From assembly GCA_964624065.1 (NCBI GenBank), contig CAZUWF010000007.1, positions 1 to 64,000 on the forward strand: a stretch of DNA of 64,000 nucleotides, read 5' to 3'. The first letter of the stretch is position 1; each line of letters opens with the position of its first letter. Below the pieces are notes generated by a model. That model was not told the origin of the DNA. It worked only from the letters and a program-made list of their open reading frames with translations, and did not search any database. The stretch comes from UBA7960 sp964624065. Its GTDB lineage: Bacteria > Bacteroidota > Bacteroidia > Bacteroidales > UBA7960. Positions 26,332 to 35,464 of this stretch are shown one piece after another. The translations under genes and the position numbers were made by a program.

Positions 26332-27408
26332 TTATTTCTTATAATGAATTCTTTCGAACTCTTGCATTGCTTCCACTAGTGCAACCACGCTTTCGCGTTC
26401 TAGCGCGTTGTAGGTTGAGGCCCTGAAACCACCCACAGACCTGTGACCCTTAAGCCCGCTCATACCCAGCTTGCCTGTGAATGAAAGGAACTCGGCAGTA
26501 AGTTCTTCGTATTCTGGTTTTAAAACGAAGCAGATGTTCATTAAAGACCTGCTTTCCTTTTCGGCGGTACCAACAAACATAGGGTTGCGGTCAATCTCGT
26601 CGTAAAGCAACTTAGCCTTGTCTTGATTCATTTTTTGCATCACCTCCACACCACCCAGTTTTTTTAGCCAGCGCAAGGTTTCCATACAGGTGTATATTGG
26701 CAAGCACGGTGGAGTGTTGAACATCGAACCTTCATTGATATGGGTGCGATAATCCAGCATGGTAGGAATATGCCTTTCCACCTTCCCTAAAATATCCTCG
26801 CGGATTATTACAAAAGTAACCCCGGCCGGCCCAAGGTTCTTTTGGGCACCACCATAAATCATTGCATACTTTGACACATCCATCGGGCGGCTGAAAATAT
26901 CAGAAGATGCGTCGGCGATTAACGGCACGGGACTGTCGAAATCTTCGAAAATTTCGGTTCCGTATATGGTGTTGTTTGTTGTAACGTGGAAGTAGTCGGC
27001 ATCGGCAGGAATTGTCCAACCTTTTGGTATGTAAGAGAAGTTCTTGTCGGAGGAAGAAGCCACCACTTGAACCTCACCAAAACCCTTTGCTTCCTTGATT
27101 GCCTTTTTGGCCCAGACGCCAGTTTCGAGATAGGCGGCCTTTTTTCCCAAGAGGTTGAAAGGAATCATACAAAACTGCAGGCTAGCGCCGCCTCCCAAAA
27201 ACAAAACGTGATAATTTTCGGGAATATTCAATACCTCCTTGAACAAAGCCACGGCTTCGTCTATAACTGCCTGAAAATCCTTACCCCTATGAGAAATTTC
27301 GAGGATTGACAGGCCAATGCCATTTAAGTCTAAAACCGCCTTAGCAGTATTTTCGATTACCTCGCGGGCCAGCACCGAAGGCCCAGCGCTAAAATTGTGT
27401 TTTTTCAT
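26332..27408 (-). CDS. serC: Phosphoserine aminotransferase SerC
   Basis: SerC converts phosphohydroxypyruvate and glutamate to phosphoserine and 2-oxoglutarate. The 358-residue class-V PLP aminotransferase starts KKHNFSAGPSVLAREVI, typical of SerC. It has FLGGGASLQFCMIPFNL and the PLP lysine in IYGGAQKNLGPAGVT, then HIPTMLDYRTHINEGSMFNT and, near the end, GLKGHRSVGGFRAS. Length is normal. A possible minus-strand -7 element TAATTTTG lies at 27482-27489. It heads the serC-serA-DUF1015 set. Confidence 0.97.
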   Translation of the reverse strand: MKKHNFSAGPSVLAREVIENTAKAVLDLNGIGLSILEISHRGKDFQAVIDEAVALFKEVLNIPENYHVLFLGGGASLQFCMIPFNLLGKKAAYLETGVWAKKAIKEAKGFGEVQVVASSSDKNFSYIPKGWTIPADADYFHVTTNNTIYGTEIFEDFDSPVPLIADASSDIFSRPMDVSKYAMIYGGAQKNLGPAGVTFVIIREDILGKVERHIPTMLDYRTHINEGSMFNTPPCLPIYTCMETLRWLKKLGGVEVMQKMNQDKAKLLYDEIDRNPMFVGTAEKESRSLMNICFVLKPEYEELTAEFLSFTGKLGMSGLKGHRSVGGFRASTYNALERESVVALVEAMQEFERIHYKK

Positions 27409-27533
27409 TTTATGGTGATTTTTGGGAAACTGAAATTTGCAACAAAATTCCTAAATATAAACCATATAGCCAAACAAAAGGCAAAATTATTTTGGTTCTA
27501 AATAAGGTTTGCAATATGGTACATTATGTCAAA

Positions 27534-28490
27534 TTATTGGCGTCTTAATGGTCTTAATGATGGGTCAAGATTTACTCTTACATCAATATCCGGAACGTAT
27601 CGCCAAAAACCTTGGTGAAATTCCATCCCATCAAAAACATTCACCTCTGGCACATAGTGTTCGTACCTTCCGGCCATACTCTTGTGGGTAGGCACAAGCC
27701 TATCAAAAACAATCGCCGGCACCACCTCATTTCTTGATTTTGAATAACTTGGTTCAAAATCCAAACTCATGCTCACCTGCCTTGAGTACTCAAAAACCAC
27801 TCGAAAAGGCCTGTGTTCCCCAATTTCAAAAACCCGGTCGCCAAATGCTGGGCCGTCTTGGGTAATAATTAGCGGTTCAATTATCCTTTTGCGAGTTAGG
27901 GGATTGTCAGCCTTCCAACCCAAAAGTACATAATTATCAAGATTAAGGTGTTGGACCCTAATTAGCTTGTAATAGTATGCCCCATACCAATCCTGTGGGT
28001 CAAGGCGACGCTGCAAACGAGCATCAACCTGTTGAGACCTGTCGTTGAGCCCAACTAGCTTGGACCTTCGCCCAGCAGTTGAAGGGGTTTGAAAGAAGCC
28101 GTGAAATACAGCGGTGCCGTCAAAAAGTGGAACGTACCAAGTGACAATTCTGAACCTGCGAGAATCATCGTAAAGAACCGAAATATTAATTACCGAGTTT
28201 AGGTCATTGGCAAACATTGAATCACCTAGTAAGGTATTCTCCAATAGTTCGGAAAAAATGGCATTGCGCAAAATTCTCTCCTGATTGGTGGTTGCTCCGA
28301 TTGTTTCCTTGGCAAGGTTGAGTAGAAAAGTATTAACCGAATCTATTTCAGACTTGAAATTGGGATTCTGGGCTCCTGGGGCAACTGTGTTTTGATATTC
28401 AGCACCACCTTGTGCAGGTAATTTTTTAGGCGATGAAGCTACCATCAAAAAACCAACAATGGATAGTAAAACTATGAAACTATTTTTCAT
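27534..28490 (-). CDS. Conserved exported protein of unknown function
   Basis: The 318-residue protein from ATG 28490 has a signal peptide (MKNSFIVLLSIVGFLMVASS) and then a soluble region with IDSVNTFLLNLAKETIG, RFRIVTWYVPLFDGT, DWYGAYYYKLI and NYVLLGWKADNPLTRK. The repeated aromatic beta-strand character suggests a periplasmic beta-rich domain. No named family was recognised; similar unannotated proteins are, to my knowledge, found in Bacteroidota only. The longer reading frame to 28628 would run into the divergent acyl-CoA reductase gene, so ATG 28490 is preferred. Its start is 71 bases from that gene's start. Confidence 0.75.
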   Translation of the reverse strand: MKNSFIVLLSIVGFLMVASSPKKLPAQGGAEYQNTVAPGAQNPNFKSEIDSVNTFLLNLAKETIGATTNQERILRNAIFSELLENTLLGDSMFANDLNSVINISVLYDDSRRFRIVTWYVPLFDGTAVFHGFFQTPSTAGRRSKLVGLNDRSQQVDARLQRRLDPQDWYGAYYYKLIRVQHLNLDNYVLLGWKADNPLTRKRIIEPLIITQDGPAFGDRVFEIGEHRPFRVVFEYSRQVSMSLDFEPSYSKSRNEVVPAIVFDRLVPTHKSMAGRYEHYVPEVNVFDGMEFHQGFWRYVPDIDVRVNLDPSLRPLRRQ

Positions 28491-28561
28491 ACAATTCCCG
28501 AATCTATACTTGCTTGAGTTGCAACAGTGAAAAAGCTTTAATTTCGCATTATAATTGCAAA

Positions 28562-29671
28562 ATGTTTTCCCTGCCAAAACTACAAAAAATGTGCCTAACG
28601 ATAAAACAGCGCAATGATGCCTTTGCAAAACTTGGGAGGGAGCTAAGCCGGGTTGCCTTGGAATTGGGTTCTAGCGGCCCAAAGGGTAATATTGAACCTG
28701 GCGCCACAAAAGGGTTGCTTGAAAAAGCCAGGGTGGCATATACAGAAAACCAGTGGTTTACGCCAGAAAACGTGGGTTTTTCATTGTGTTCGATTTCGCA
28801 TATGCTCGATCAAAGCAACTTGGAGAAGTGGCTGTCAGGGTATGCTCAAATACCAAACAAAACAAGCGAGGAGCGGCACGTAATTGGGGTTGTTATGGCC
28901 GGAAACCTACCACTGGTAGGGTTTCACGATTTTTTGTGCGTGCTAGTGGCAGGTTACTGTTTTGTTGGAAAGCTTTCGAGCAAAGACGCGGGCCTAACTA
29001 AGGCCATTGCATCAATCCTTATTGAAATAGAGCCAAATTTTAAAGACAAGATTAGTTTTGTACCCGAGCTCCCGCCACATTGCTATGCCGTAATTGCAAC
29101 CGGAAGCGACAATTCGGCAAGGTACTTCGAGCACGCTTTTGGCAGCAAACCACACCTGTTTCGCAAGAATCGAAACTCCGTGGCAATACTTTCTGGCCGA
29201 GAAACCTGCCAAGATTTGGAACTCTTGGGAAACGACGTTTTCAGTTACTTCGGGCTGGGATGCCGGAGCGTTTCAAAACTATACGTGCCAAATGGCTACA
29301 ATCTGAATTCTTTGAAGAAGAATTGGAAAAATTACTCTTTCCTTGCCAGCCACAATGGTTACTCCAACAATTTGATCTACAACAAAGCCTTGTTGAAAGT
29401 GGCTGAAATTCCACACGTCGATTTCGGCTTCTGCACCCTCAAATATGATTTTGATCTAGCGTCACCCATCTCCGTCATTAACATCGAAGAATACGAAACC
29501 ATTGACCTTTGCCAAAAAGGACTGAAAGCTCAAGAAGAAAAACTACAATGCATTGTAGGGAACTTCCAATCTGATTATTTTCAAGTTGTTCCATTCGGCC
29601 AAAGCCAATCGCCTAATCTTTGGGATTATGCCGATGGGGTTGACACCATGGAGTTTTTGATAAACGTGTGA
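28562..29671 (+). CDS. LuxC-type acyl-CoA reductase
   Basis: The 369-residue protein from ATG 28562 has the features of the LuxC/acyl-CoA reductase family: IGVVMAGNLPLVGFHDFLCV near the front of an aldehyde-dehydrogenase-like NAD(P) fold, AVIATGSDNSARYFEHAF, PHLFRKNRNSVAIL, and DVFSYFGLGCRSVSK with the catalytic-type Cys. These enzymes reduce acyl-CoA or acyl thioesters to aldehydes with NADPH. No partner ferredoxin or acyltransferase gene lies beside it, so the pathway is unknown. It is transcribed divergently from the exported protein gene. Confidence 0.87.
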   Translation: MFSLPKLQKMCLTIKQRNDAFAKLGRELSRVALELGSSGPKGNIEPGATKGLLEKARVAYTENQWFTPENVGFSLCSISHMLDQSNLEKWLSGYAQIPNKTSEERHVIGVVMAGNLPLVGFHDFLCVLVAGYCFVGKLSSKDAGLTKAIASILIEIEPNFKDKISFVPELPPHCYAVIATGSDNSARYFEHAFGSKPHLFRKNRNSVAILSGRETCQDLELLGNDVFSYFGLGCRSVSKLYVPNGYNLNSLKKNWKNYSFLASHNGYSNNLIYNKALLKVAEIPHVDFGFCTLKYDFDLASPISVINIEEYETIDLCQKGLKAQEEKLQCIVGNFQSDYFQVVPFGQSQSPNLWDYADGVDTMEFLINV

Positions 29672-29811
29672 AAAATAAACTGCGAAAAATGGGTGTGCCT
29701 CACGAGTAACGCTTTCCGACATTCTCATTGCAATGAAAACGTCCTACTAGAGCCTCCAAATTGTAAAAATCAACAATAATACCCCAACGGTAAACCATTT
29801 ACCTTCAAAAA

Positions 29812-31467
29812 TCAATCCTTAATCCTTGGCCCTCGCATTTTAGCATCAAAAAAACCAGGCCTTTCCTTAATGATTCGCCTTTTGAAATCTTCGGGGTAAT
29901 CTAAACCCTTGGGCCATTCTTTTATGGAATTGGTGCCACGGGTATAACCATCGTTGAACTTTACGAAGAGCTTGAATCCCAACTGTCGCCATCTTTCCAC
30001 GATGGTTTCAGCCATCGAAACACTGAAGTCGGTGATATACTCTTGCATAAATTCTGGATTATCCTTTCCAAGTTGAGCCGCAGCCTTATCAACTACCGTG
30101 GTCATTGCAATGGCGCGATTTTCCAGTTCTTTCTGAGCTTCCTGAATATCGGAAATTACATGTTTGAAAATGGGATAGGCGTGGTTTGACACCTTGTTAA
30201 AAACCCAATAGGCAGAATTCCAATCGAATTCAATTGACGAAGCAATTGACAATGAAACGGGTGATCGGGTTACTCCCATATACAATGGTATGAATACGTT
30301 TGTGTAGTTATCGTCAAGCGAATACCAGCAAATGCCTCCTATGGAGTTTGGAAGCCAGCTTCGTGCCTGGGTAACAAAAGAGAAGGCCGTTTGTGGTTGC
30401 GATATTGGTCTATTCCATGAATACTGGACCGATTCACCATTCTCATCAAGTTTAAAAGTCATTGGCCTGTTCATGTATGGAGTTTGGTAAGGGCCGGCTT
30501 CTATACCGCTACGAGTGTAGTAAGGTGTTTGGTCAAAATGGTCGCGAAGCAGGCCTATCATTTTATCCAATGATACTTTTTGATCGGGTTTTATGAAAAG
30601 CGGATAGGCTTCTGCCCCTTCGTGGCAGCGCCAGTAATCGGAAGAAAAGTTTTGCGAGGGAGCTATCCTCCGGTAAAAGCTCCAAACCCGACTCTCGCAC
30701 AATAGCAATGACCTGCAATCAGGGGGGTTGTATGCCTCTCTAAAGCTAAAATCTTCCTTACTACCTTGGAACCAGCCCATTTGACGGGCAAAGTCAACCA
30801 CATCGTCAGCCCACAGCCAGTTTTGGCTATCGCCCCAGTTTACCTTCCTAATCCTCGATTGGTTGGCGTGGGCGGCAACGTAGCCATCTGGCACACGTGC
30901 CGCAACCCAAACTGCTCCCTTTCCATGCTTTCCCTTTCCGATGAAATCCATAATCCAGACCTCGTTTTTGTCGGCAAAGAAAAGTGTTTCGCCAGAATCG
31001 GAGTAGCCATAAGTATTGGCCAAACCCGTAAGTATTTTTATGGCTTCGATGGCTGATGTGGCCCTTTGTAATGTGATCCAAATCAAGTTCCCGTAGTCCA
31101 AAAAACCATTTCCGCCACCAAGTTCGCTGCGGCCACCAAATGTGGTTTCGCCAATTGACACTTGATGTTCGTTCATATTTCCTACCACCTTGTAGGTGCG
31201 GGGTGCCTGGGCTATGCGGCCGAGGAACACGCCTTCGCGGAAGCTGAAAACTTCTAGCGAGTCACCTTGCTGATGCACTCCACCCTTGTAATAAGGGAGA
31301 GGAAGGGCAAACCCGGCAACGTCGTAAGTCCAGCTTGTCATTACGCTGCCATCGGTACTGGCACCTCGCGAAACCAGGAGGCTGGAACAAGCAGACACTG
31401 GACTTGGCATTAATCCCAAATTGACAAGGAGGGCAAATAGGGTGACAGTTAATTTGTGATTTCTCAT
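29812..31467 (-). CDS. Exported C69 family dipeptidase
   Basis: Peptidase family C69 members are N-terminal nucleophile dipeptidases. The 551-residue protein has a signal-like start and then SACSSLLVSRGASTDGSVM, where Cys27 would become the N-terminal nucleophile after cleavage. It also has YDVAGFALPLPYY and GNMNEHQVSIGETTFGGRSE, GEAETLFFADKNEVWIMDF-type region and SIGGICWYSLDDNYTNVFIP, as in large periplasmic C69 enzymes of Bacteroidota. It probably releases amino acids from dipeptides in the periplasm. It ends tail-to-tail with the acyl-CoA reductase gene across a 140-base gap. Confidence 0.9.
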   Translation of the reverse strand: MRNHKLTVTLFALLVNLGLMPSPVSACSSLLVSRGASTDGSVMTSWTYDVAGFALPLPYYKGGVHQQGDSLEVFSFREGVFLGRIAQAPRTYKVVGNMNEHQVSIGETTFGGRSELGGGNGFLDYGNLIWITLQRATSAIEAIKILTGLANTYGYSDSGETLFFADKNEVWIMDFIGKGKHGKGAVWVAARVPDGYVAAHANQSRIRKVNWGDSQNWLWADDVVDFARQMGWFQGSKEDFSFREAYNPPDCRSLLLCESRVWSFYRRIAPSQNFSSDYWRCHEGAEAYPLFIKPDQKVSLDKMIGLLRDHFDQTPYYTRSGIEAGPYQTPYMNRPMTFKLDENGESVQYSWNRPISQPQTAFSFVTQARSWLPNSIGGICWYSLDDNYTNVFIPLYMGVTRSPVSLSIASSIEFDWNSAYWVFNKVSNHAYPIFKHVISDIQEAQKELENRAIAMTTVVDKAAAQLGKDNPEFMQEYITDFSVSMAETIVERWRQLGFKLFVKFNDGYTRGTNSIKEWPKGLDYPEDFKRRIIKERPGFFDAKMRGPRIKD

Positions 31468-31747
31468 TTTTTCTTTTTTTTCGCCTTCTGGGGCTTAATT
31501 TGTGTTGTAAAACATATTATTAGCAGCCTTTGCGTTTGTTATCCAAACTACCAAAACTTAACCCCTGCCGGGCAATTTTTAATAACGTTCTGGCTTAAGG
31601 TTCTGATTTTCGGTTACTATCTTTTTCGATCCTAATATTTTAGCAGTAATTTTTTAAATGGGCGAAAATCAATTTTCAATCATCACATTTGATTTCTCAT
31701 TTGAATTGATTTTCTTTCCTAAGAACCCAACGCTCATTCAAAAAGCC

Positions 31748-33382
31748 TTACAGCCCAAGAACATCACGTCCTTGCTTGAATGCAATATCAAGTGGAATTC
31801 CGCTTTGGTTTACCTTGTCAAGTGCATTTTTGAGATTTTCGCTCATCACGCCATCTTGTTCAACCCACCTTTTGGCATCTTCGTAGTTGCCATCGCCCTG
31901 AACAATCAATATTTTTTCCACCAGCGATTCAACCGCACCGCGCATATTATCGAAATTAACAAGGTAGGTTCCGTTTTCTTGAAAAACGAACGCACCCTTA
32001 TCGGCAAAGTACCTCATGGCCATCATATTGGCCTTGCCGTGAGCACTGGCTGCACCAAACCTGCAAGATCGGAAAATTCCGGCAAAAAATGTAACGTAGT
32101 TATCCATTACCTCTCCACTTGTAATTTTGCCCATTTCGTATAGTTTGGTAACAAGGTACAAGCCCATTATGTCGGCCTTGGCCTCTTCGATGGAGCTGTA
32201 GTAATCTCGCAAAGCTTCGCGTACTGTTTGTTTGCCACCAACAACATTCTTTATTCCCATGCCGTGCGCAACTTCGTGGAACGTAACGTTTTCGAAAAAC
32301 GCATCGAACTTTATGTGTTGCCTTTGGCTTTTGCAAATAAGCATATTTGAAATAGGTACCAAAATGTGGTCGAACTTTGCCTTCATTGAGTTTTTCAATT
32401 GAAGCTTGCGGCTTCCAACGCTTTTGTGGATTTCTTCGGCATTTGGAAGGTTTATTGCAATGGTCTTGGAGCCTGCGTTACAGTCGCCAGCGTAGTACAA
32501 AGCGTAGTAAACGTTAATGTCGGCATCGGTGCCGGGTTTCTCTTTCTTGTATTTTGGTGATACCGGAAGCATTTGTTGTAGATCGGGCAGCAGGGCATTG
32601 AACTTTTCAAGTTGCGCACTCCACTCCAAGTCCTTAACCAGAACGAATGCCTCGTGTGCAGCCTTAAACCCAAACAAACGGTCCTCATAGTTTTCAATTG
32701 GTCCAACAATGAAGTCAACGTTGTTGTCTTTCATAGCTACCCATGCGTAGTCGCTGGCCATGTATTGGTCTGTTAGCAATGCCTCGGCCCGCATTTGCAG
32801 GTAGGTTTTAAGCCCTGGGTCATCGGCCAGTTGGGCAGCCTGGTTGAGTAGTCGTGCAGCCTTTTGATGTTGCTCCCTGTATGCCTTGCTGTACGGAACA
32901 GCAACCAGTTTGCCTTCATTGTTACGCCTCACGAGCGTGTACTGGTTGTTTTTTAGGGGCTCGTCCCAAGCTTCAAACTCCTCAACGGACATATCGGCAG
33001 GATAAAAGTTTGCCCCCGCAAACCTGGTACCATATCCTTCCACAAACGGATTAAGGCCATCTACCCTATCCCACGGACCGTAATGGATAAGGGCATACTT
33101 GCTGATGTACTTGTCGGATATTTTATCCATAAGTTGCGACTTGTTTCCGTATGACTGCATCCAGAAGATTTCGTCCATAATGTCGGCCACGTCAATAAAA
33201 ATTGAAATCATTTGGCGCTCCTTGTCGCTCAGCCAGGACAAATCTGTGTTAAGTTCTACCTCGTAGAAATTCTCGACCCTTGCTTTCATATTCTCGTCGT
33301 ATTTTTCTTTTTTGCTTTGGCATCCTATCATAATATTCAAAGCAAGGCATGCTATCAAAAATTTGTTAAAAAAGCCTTTCAT
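31748..33382 (-). CDS. M49-like dipeptidyl peptidase III family lipoprotein with HEXXH motif
   Basis: The 544-residue protein from ATG 33382 has a lipoprotein signal ending IMIGC, so it is probably anchored at an envelope membrane. The zinc site is FHEVAHGMGIKNV with HEVAH, followed about 30 residues later by SSIEEAKADIMGLYLV giving the third ligand Glu. The long helical N-terminal half and the EEAKAD motif match family M49, but classical DPP III has HEXXGH (six residues). The five-residue form is known in some bacterial M49 members. Some databases mislabel this group dihydrofolate reductase; nothing here supports that. The likely role is cleavage of peptides to dipeptides. Confidence 0.8.
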   Translation of the reverse strand: MKGFFNKFLIACLALNIMIGCQSKKEKYDENMKARVENFYEVELNTDLSWLSDKERQMISIFIDVADIMDEIFWMQSYGNKSQLMDKISDKYISKYALIHYGPWDRVDGLNPFVEGYGTRFAGANFYPADMSVEEFEAWDEPLKNNQYTLVRRNNEGKLVAVPYSKAYREQHQKAARLLNQAAQLADDPGLKTYLQMRAEALLTDQYMASDYAWVAMKDNNVDFIVGPIENYEDRLFGFKAAHEAFVLVKDLEWSAQLEKFNALLPDLQQMLPVSPKYKKEKPGTDADINVYYALYYAGDCNAGSKTIAINLPNAEEIHKSVGSRKLQLKNSMKAKFDHILVPISNMLICKSQRQHIKFDAFFENVTFHEVAHGMGIKNVVGGKQTVREALRDYYSSIEEAKADIMGLYLVTKLYEMGKITSGEVMDNYVTFFAGIFRSCRFGAASAHGKANMMAMRYFADKGAFVFQENGTYLVNFDNMRGAVESLVEKILIVQGDGNYEDAKRWVEQDGVMSENLKNALDKVNQSGIPLDIAFKQGRDVLGL

Positions 33383-33421
33383 TTCATTTGCGTTGTTAGG
33401 TTCGAAAAATGAATTTGGTTG

Positions 33422-33449
33422 CAAAAATAGGAAATAAAGAGCCAACCAA
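33422..33449 (-). promoter_or_regulatory. Candidate promoter for the M49 peptidase gene
   Basis: On the minus strand TTGG (plus 33446-33449), a 16-base spacer and TATTTTTG (plus 33422-33429) match the phylum consensus, about 40 bases before ATG 33382. Confidence 0.55.
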
Positions 33450-33464
33450 GCACAAAAAAACCAT

Positions 33465-33472
33465 TAACTTTG
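33465..33472 (+). promoter_or_regulatory. Candidate -7 element for the LapA-like gene
   Basis: TAACTTTG is an exact -7 element 22 bases before ATG 33495. No good -33 element is visible. It faces away from the M49 promoter, so 33383-33494 is a divergent promoter region. Confidence 0.5.
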
Positions 33473-33494
33473 CGGGGTGTTAAATTTCAACCAT

Positions 33495-33725
33495 ATGGAA
33501 AACCCAATCAAAAAACACAGCGTTGCCATAATTACTTGTGGGGTGATAGCCTTAATTTTAGTGGTGCTCATTTTTCTTAACAACCAACCACTTGAGCTAA
33601 ACTTGATATTTTTCAAGCTTAAAGGAAATACATTTTTGCTGGGTTTGGTGGTTTTTATATTGGGCTTCCTTTCTGGGTGGCTGTGGAATCACATCCGAAA
33701 CCTTTCGAATCAGAAAAAGGAATAG
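33495..33725 (+). CDS. Small LapA-domain (DUF1049) membrane protein
   Basis: The 76-residue protein from ATG 33495 has two TM helices (about 11-29 and 46-66) separated by the short LNNQPLELNLIFFKLKG segment, and a basic end (NHIRNLSNQKKE). The N(N)QxVxLNFxFF-type segment between two helices is the LapA/DUF1049 signature. In proteobacteria LapA works with LapB in LPS assembly; the role in Bacteroidota is not established. The flavin reductase gene follows after 52 bases. Confidence 0.78.
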   Translation: MENPIKKHSVAIITCGVIALILVVLIFLNNQPLELNLIFFKLKGNTFLLGLVVFILGFLSGWLWNHIRNLSNQKKE

Positions 33726-33777
33726 ATGGCCGGCCACAGTACGGTAAAATATTTCGAAAAATGAATATTGGCTGAAT

Positions 33778-34677
33778 ATGGTCACCTTAATACCTGCCGA
33801 GCTCGACCCTCGGCAAAGACACCAACTGCTAATAAGTACTGTGTGCCCAAGACCAATAGCCCTTGCCAGCACCATTGACAAGGATGGGAATCCAAATCTG
33901 GCTCCTTTCAGTTTTTTCAACGCCTTTAGCAGTTCGCCGCCAATATTGGTATTTTCGCCCAATACCAAAGGGAGGGGCGGTAAGAAAAAGGATACCCTAC
34001 TTAATATTGAGGAAACCGGCGAGGTGGTTATTAACATTGTTGATCACTCAATTGCCAGGCAAATGGTAATTGCAGGTTATGATTTCGAAAAGGGTGTAAG
34101 CGAATTCCAAAAATCGGGTTTGACACCTTTGAAATCGCAATTTATTAAACCTTTCCGGGTGATGGAAAGTCCTGTTCATTTCGAGTGCAAGGTCACAGAG
34201 GTAAAATCGTTGGGATTGGAGCCAGGTGCGGCAAACCTTGTAATATCAGAAATTCTTGCAGTGCACCTTCATCCCTCTATTCTTGACGAGAATAACCGGG
34301 TCGATCCAAACAAGCTTGACGTGGTGGGCAGGTTGGGAGGCTTTGGTTATGCCCGCATCACTCCTGAAGTGATTTTCGATATTCCGCAAGGCAAGAACCT
34401 GCCGGTTGGATTTGGCGCAATACCTGATTGCTTAGAAAAAAGCGAGCATTTCGAATTGTCGGAATTAAGTATGTTAGCCGAAGTTCCGAACCTTCCAAGT
34501 GCTAAAGAGATAGGGGCATTTACCAAGTCACCAGAATTCTTCAGAACCCTAAAAACCAAACCCACAAAACCTGACGAAATCAAGGCTTGGACTGCTGGAA
34601 TAATAAAAAAATTAATCAATCAAGGGAAGGTGAAGAAGGCTTGGTTGTTCATAAAGGCATTTGAGCTACCCTTGTAA
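33778..34677 (+). CDS. Flavin reductase-like (FMN-binding split-barrel) family protein
   Basis: The 299-residue protein has an N-terminal flavin reductase-like domain: HQLLISTVCPRPIALASTID, NLAPFSFFNAFSSSPPILVF, FECKVTEVKSLG and LVISEILAVHLH at about residues 15-165. It is the FMN split-barrel type (DIM6/NTAB). The last about 130 residues form an extension with GGFGYARI and a helical tail (IIKKLINQGKVKKAWLFIKA) seen in the longer Bacteroidota group. The substrate is unknown. It ends 13 bases from the convergent methyltransferase gene. Confidence 0.88.
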   Translation: MVTLIPAELDPRQRHQLLISTVCPRPIALASTIDKDGNPNLAPFSFFNAFSSSPPILVFSPNTKGRGGKKKDTLLNIEETGEVVINIVDHSIARQMVIAGYDFEKGVSEFQKSGLTPLKSQFIKPFRVMESPVHFECKVTEVKSLGLEPGAANLVISEILAVHLHPSILDENNRVDPNKLDVVGRLGGFGYARITPEVIFDIPQGKNLPVGFGAIPDCLEKSEHFELSELSMLAEVPNLPSAKEIGAFTKSPEFFRTLKTKPTKPDEIKAWTAGIIKKLINQGKVKKAWLFIKAFELPL

Positions 34678-34690
34678 GCCCAAAATTAAT

Positions 34691-35464
34691 TTACCTTTTC
34701 CTTTTGAAAGCCATTGTGGCACAGGTTACCTTGTTGATGTTTACATCAGTTTCTTCCCTTTGCCTCGCCATGTAGTTTTCAAATAGGTAGGCCTTGTCAG
34801 GATGTAGTTCAATGAGTTCTCGGCACCTGATTTCCAGTGAATTGAGAATGGCATTTTCCGATTCGAAAACAGCTTCAGCACTGCAAGGTAAAATCTCCAA
34901 AAGTTCGAAACCTGCACTGCTTGTCTGCTCCATTAGTTGGTCCTTCGTCAAAACCAATGGATGTGAAAAATCGCAATTGCGCTCAATAAATGAATCATCA
35001 ATCAGGACAATCCCGTCGGCTTTCAAAGCTTTTTCTATGACAAAAAAAGTTTCTTTATAATTGCCCAACACAGGTCCTATGGCTCCAAGTATTACTAGGT
35101 CAAATCCTTTAAGTCTATGTACCTCTGTTCGAATGTCGCCAACCCAAAAGTTGCACAAACCATCAACACCGTATTCTTTGGCCTTAACCTTGGCAAATTC
35201 GATAAACTCAGGAATGGCATCGATCCCTAACACCTGGCAGCCAAAATGCCTGGACAAAATAACCGAAACGGCTCCCTTGCCGCAGCCTAGGTCAAGAACT
35301 TTCATTCTTTGCTTATTGGCAGCATAGCTATCGGCCAATTTTATCATAGCCTGAGGATCGGAACCAATTTCCCAAATATCCTGAAGAATGTATGGCAGGA
35401 ATTCGAAAAGGTCAGGATCGGTGCCGTCCATAGCTGACACTACGGTTTCTTGGAGTGTTTTCAT
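34691..35464 (-). CDS. Class I SAM-dependent methyltransferase
   Basis: The 257-residue protein has motif I KVLDLGCGKGAVSVILSRHF near 54-73, the acidic loop VLGIDAIPEFIEFA, and motif post-I NFWVGDIRTE, then FDLVILGAIGPVLG. The substrate cannot be told. Its ATG overlaps the stop of the deleted asparagine synthetase gene as ATGA, so it is translated from the same mRNA and uses that gene's promoter at 35929-35957. Confidence 0.85.
   Translation of the reverse strand: MKTLQETVVSAMDGTDPDLFEFLPYILQDIWEIGSDPQAMIKLADSYAANKQRMKVLDLGCGKGAVSVILSRHFGCQVLGIDAIPEFIEFAKVKAKEYGVDGLCNFWVGDIRTEVHRLKGFDLVILGAIGPVLGNYKETFFVIEKALKADGIVLIDDSFIERNCDFSHPLVLTKDQLMEQTSSAGFELLEILPCSAEAVFESENAILNSLEIRCRELIELHPDKAYLFENYMARQREETDVNINKVTCATMAFKRKR

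Noticed and set aside
31658..32143. Long plus-strand open frame antisense to the M49 peptidase gene
   Set aside because: It is a frame shadow of a well-supported gene, with no protein family features.
31748..33382. Dihydrofolate reductase annotation sometimes given to this protein group
   Set aside because: The HEVAH and EEAKAD zinc motifs and the length of 544 residues fit peptidase family M49, not DHFR.
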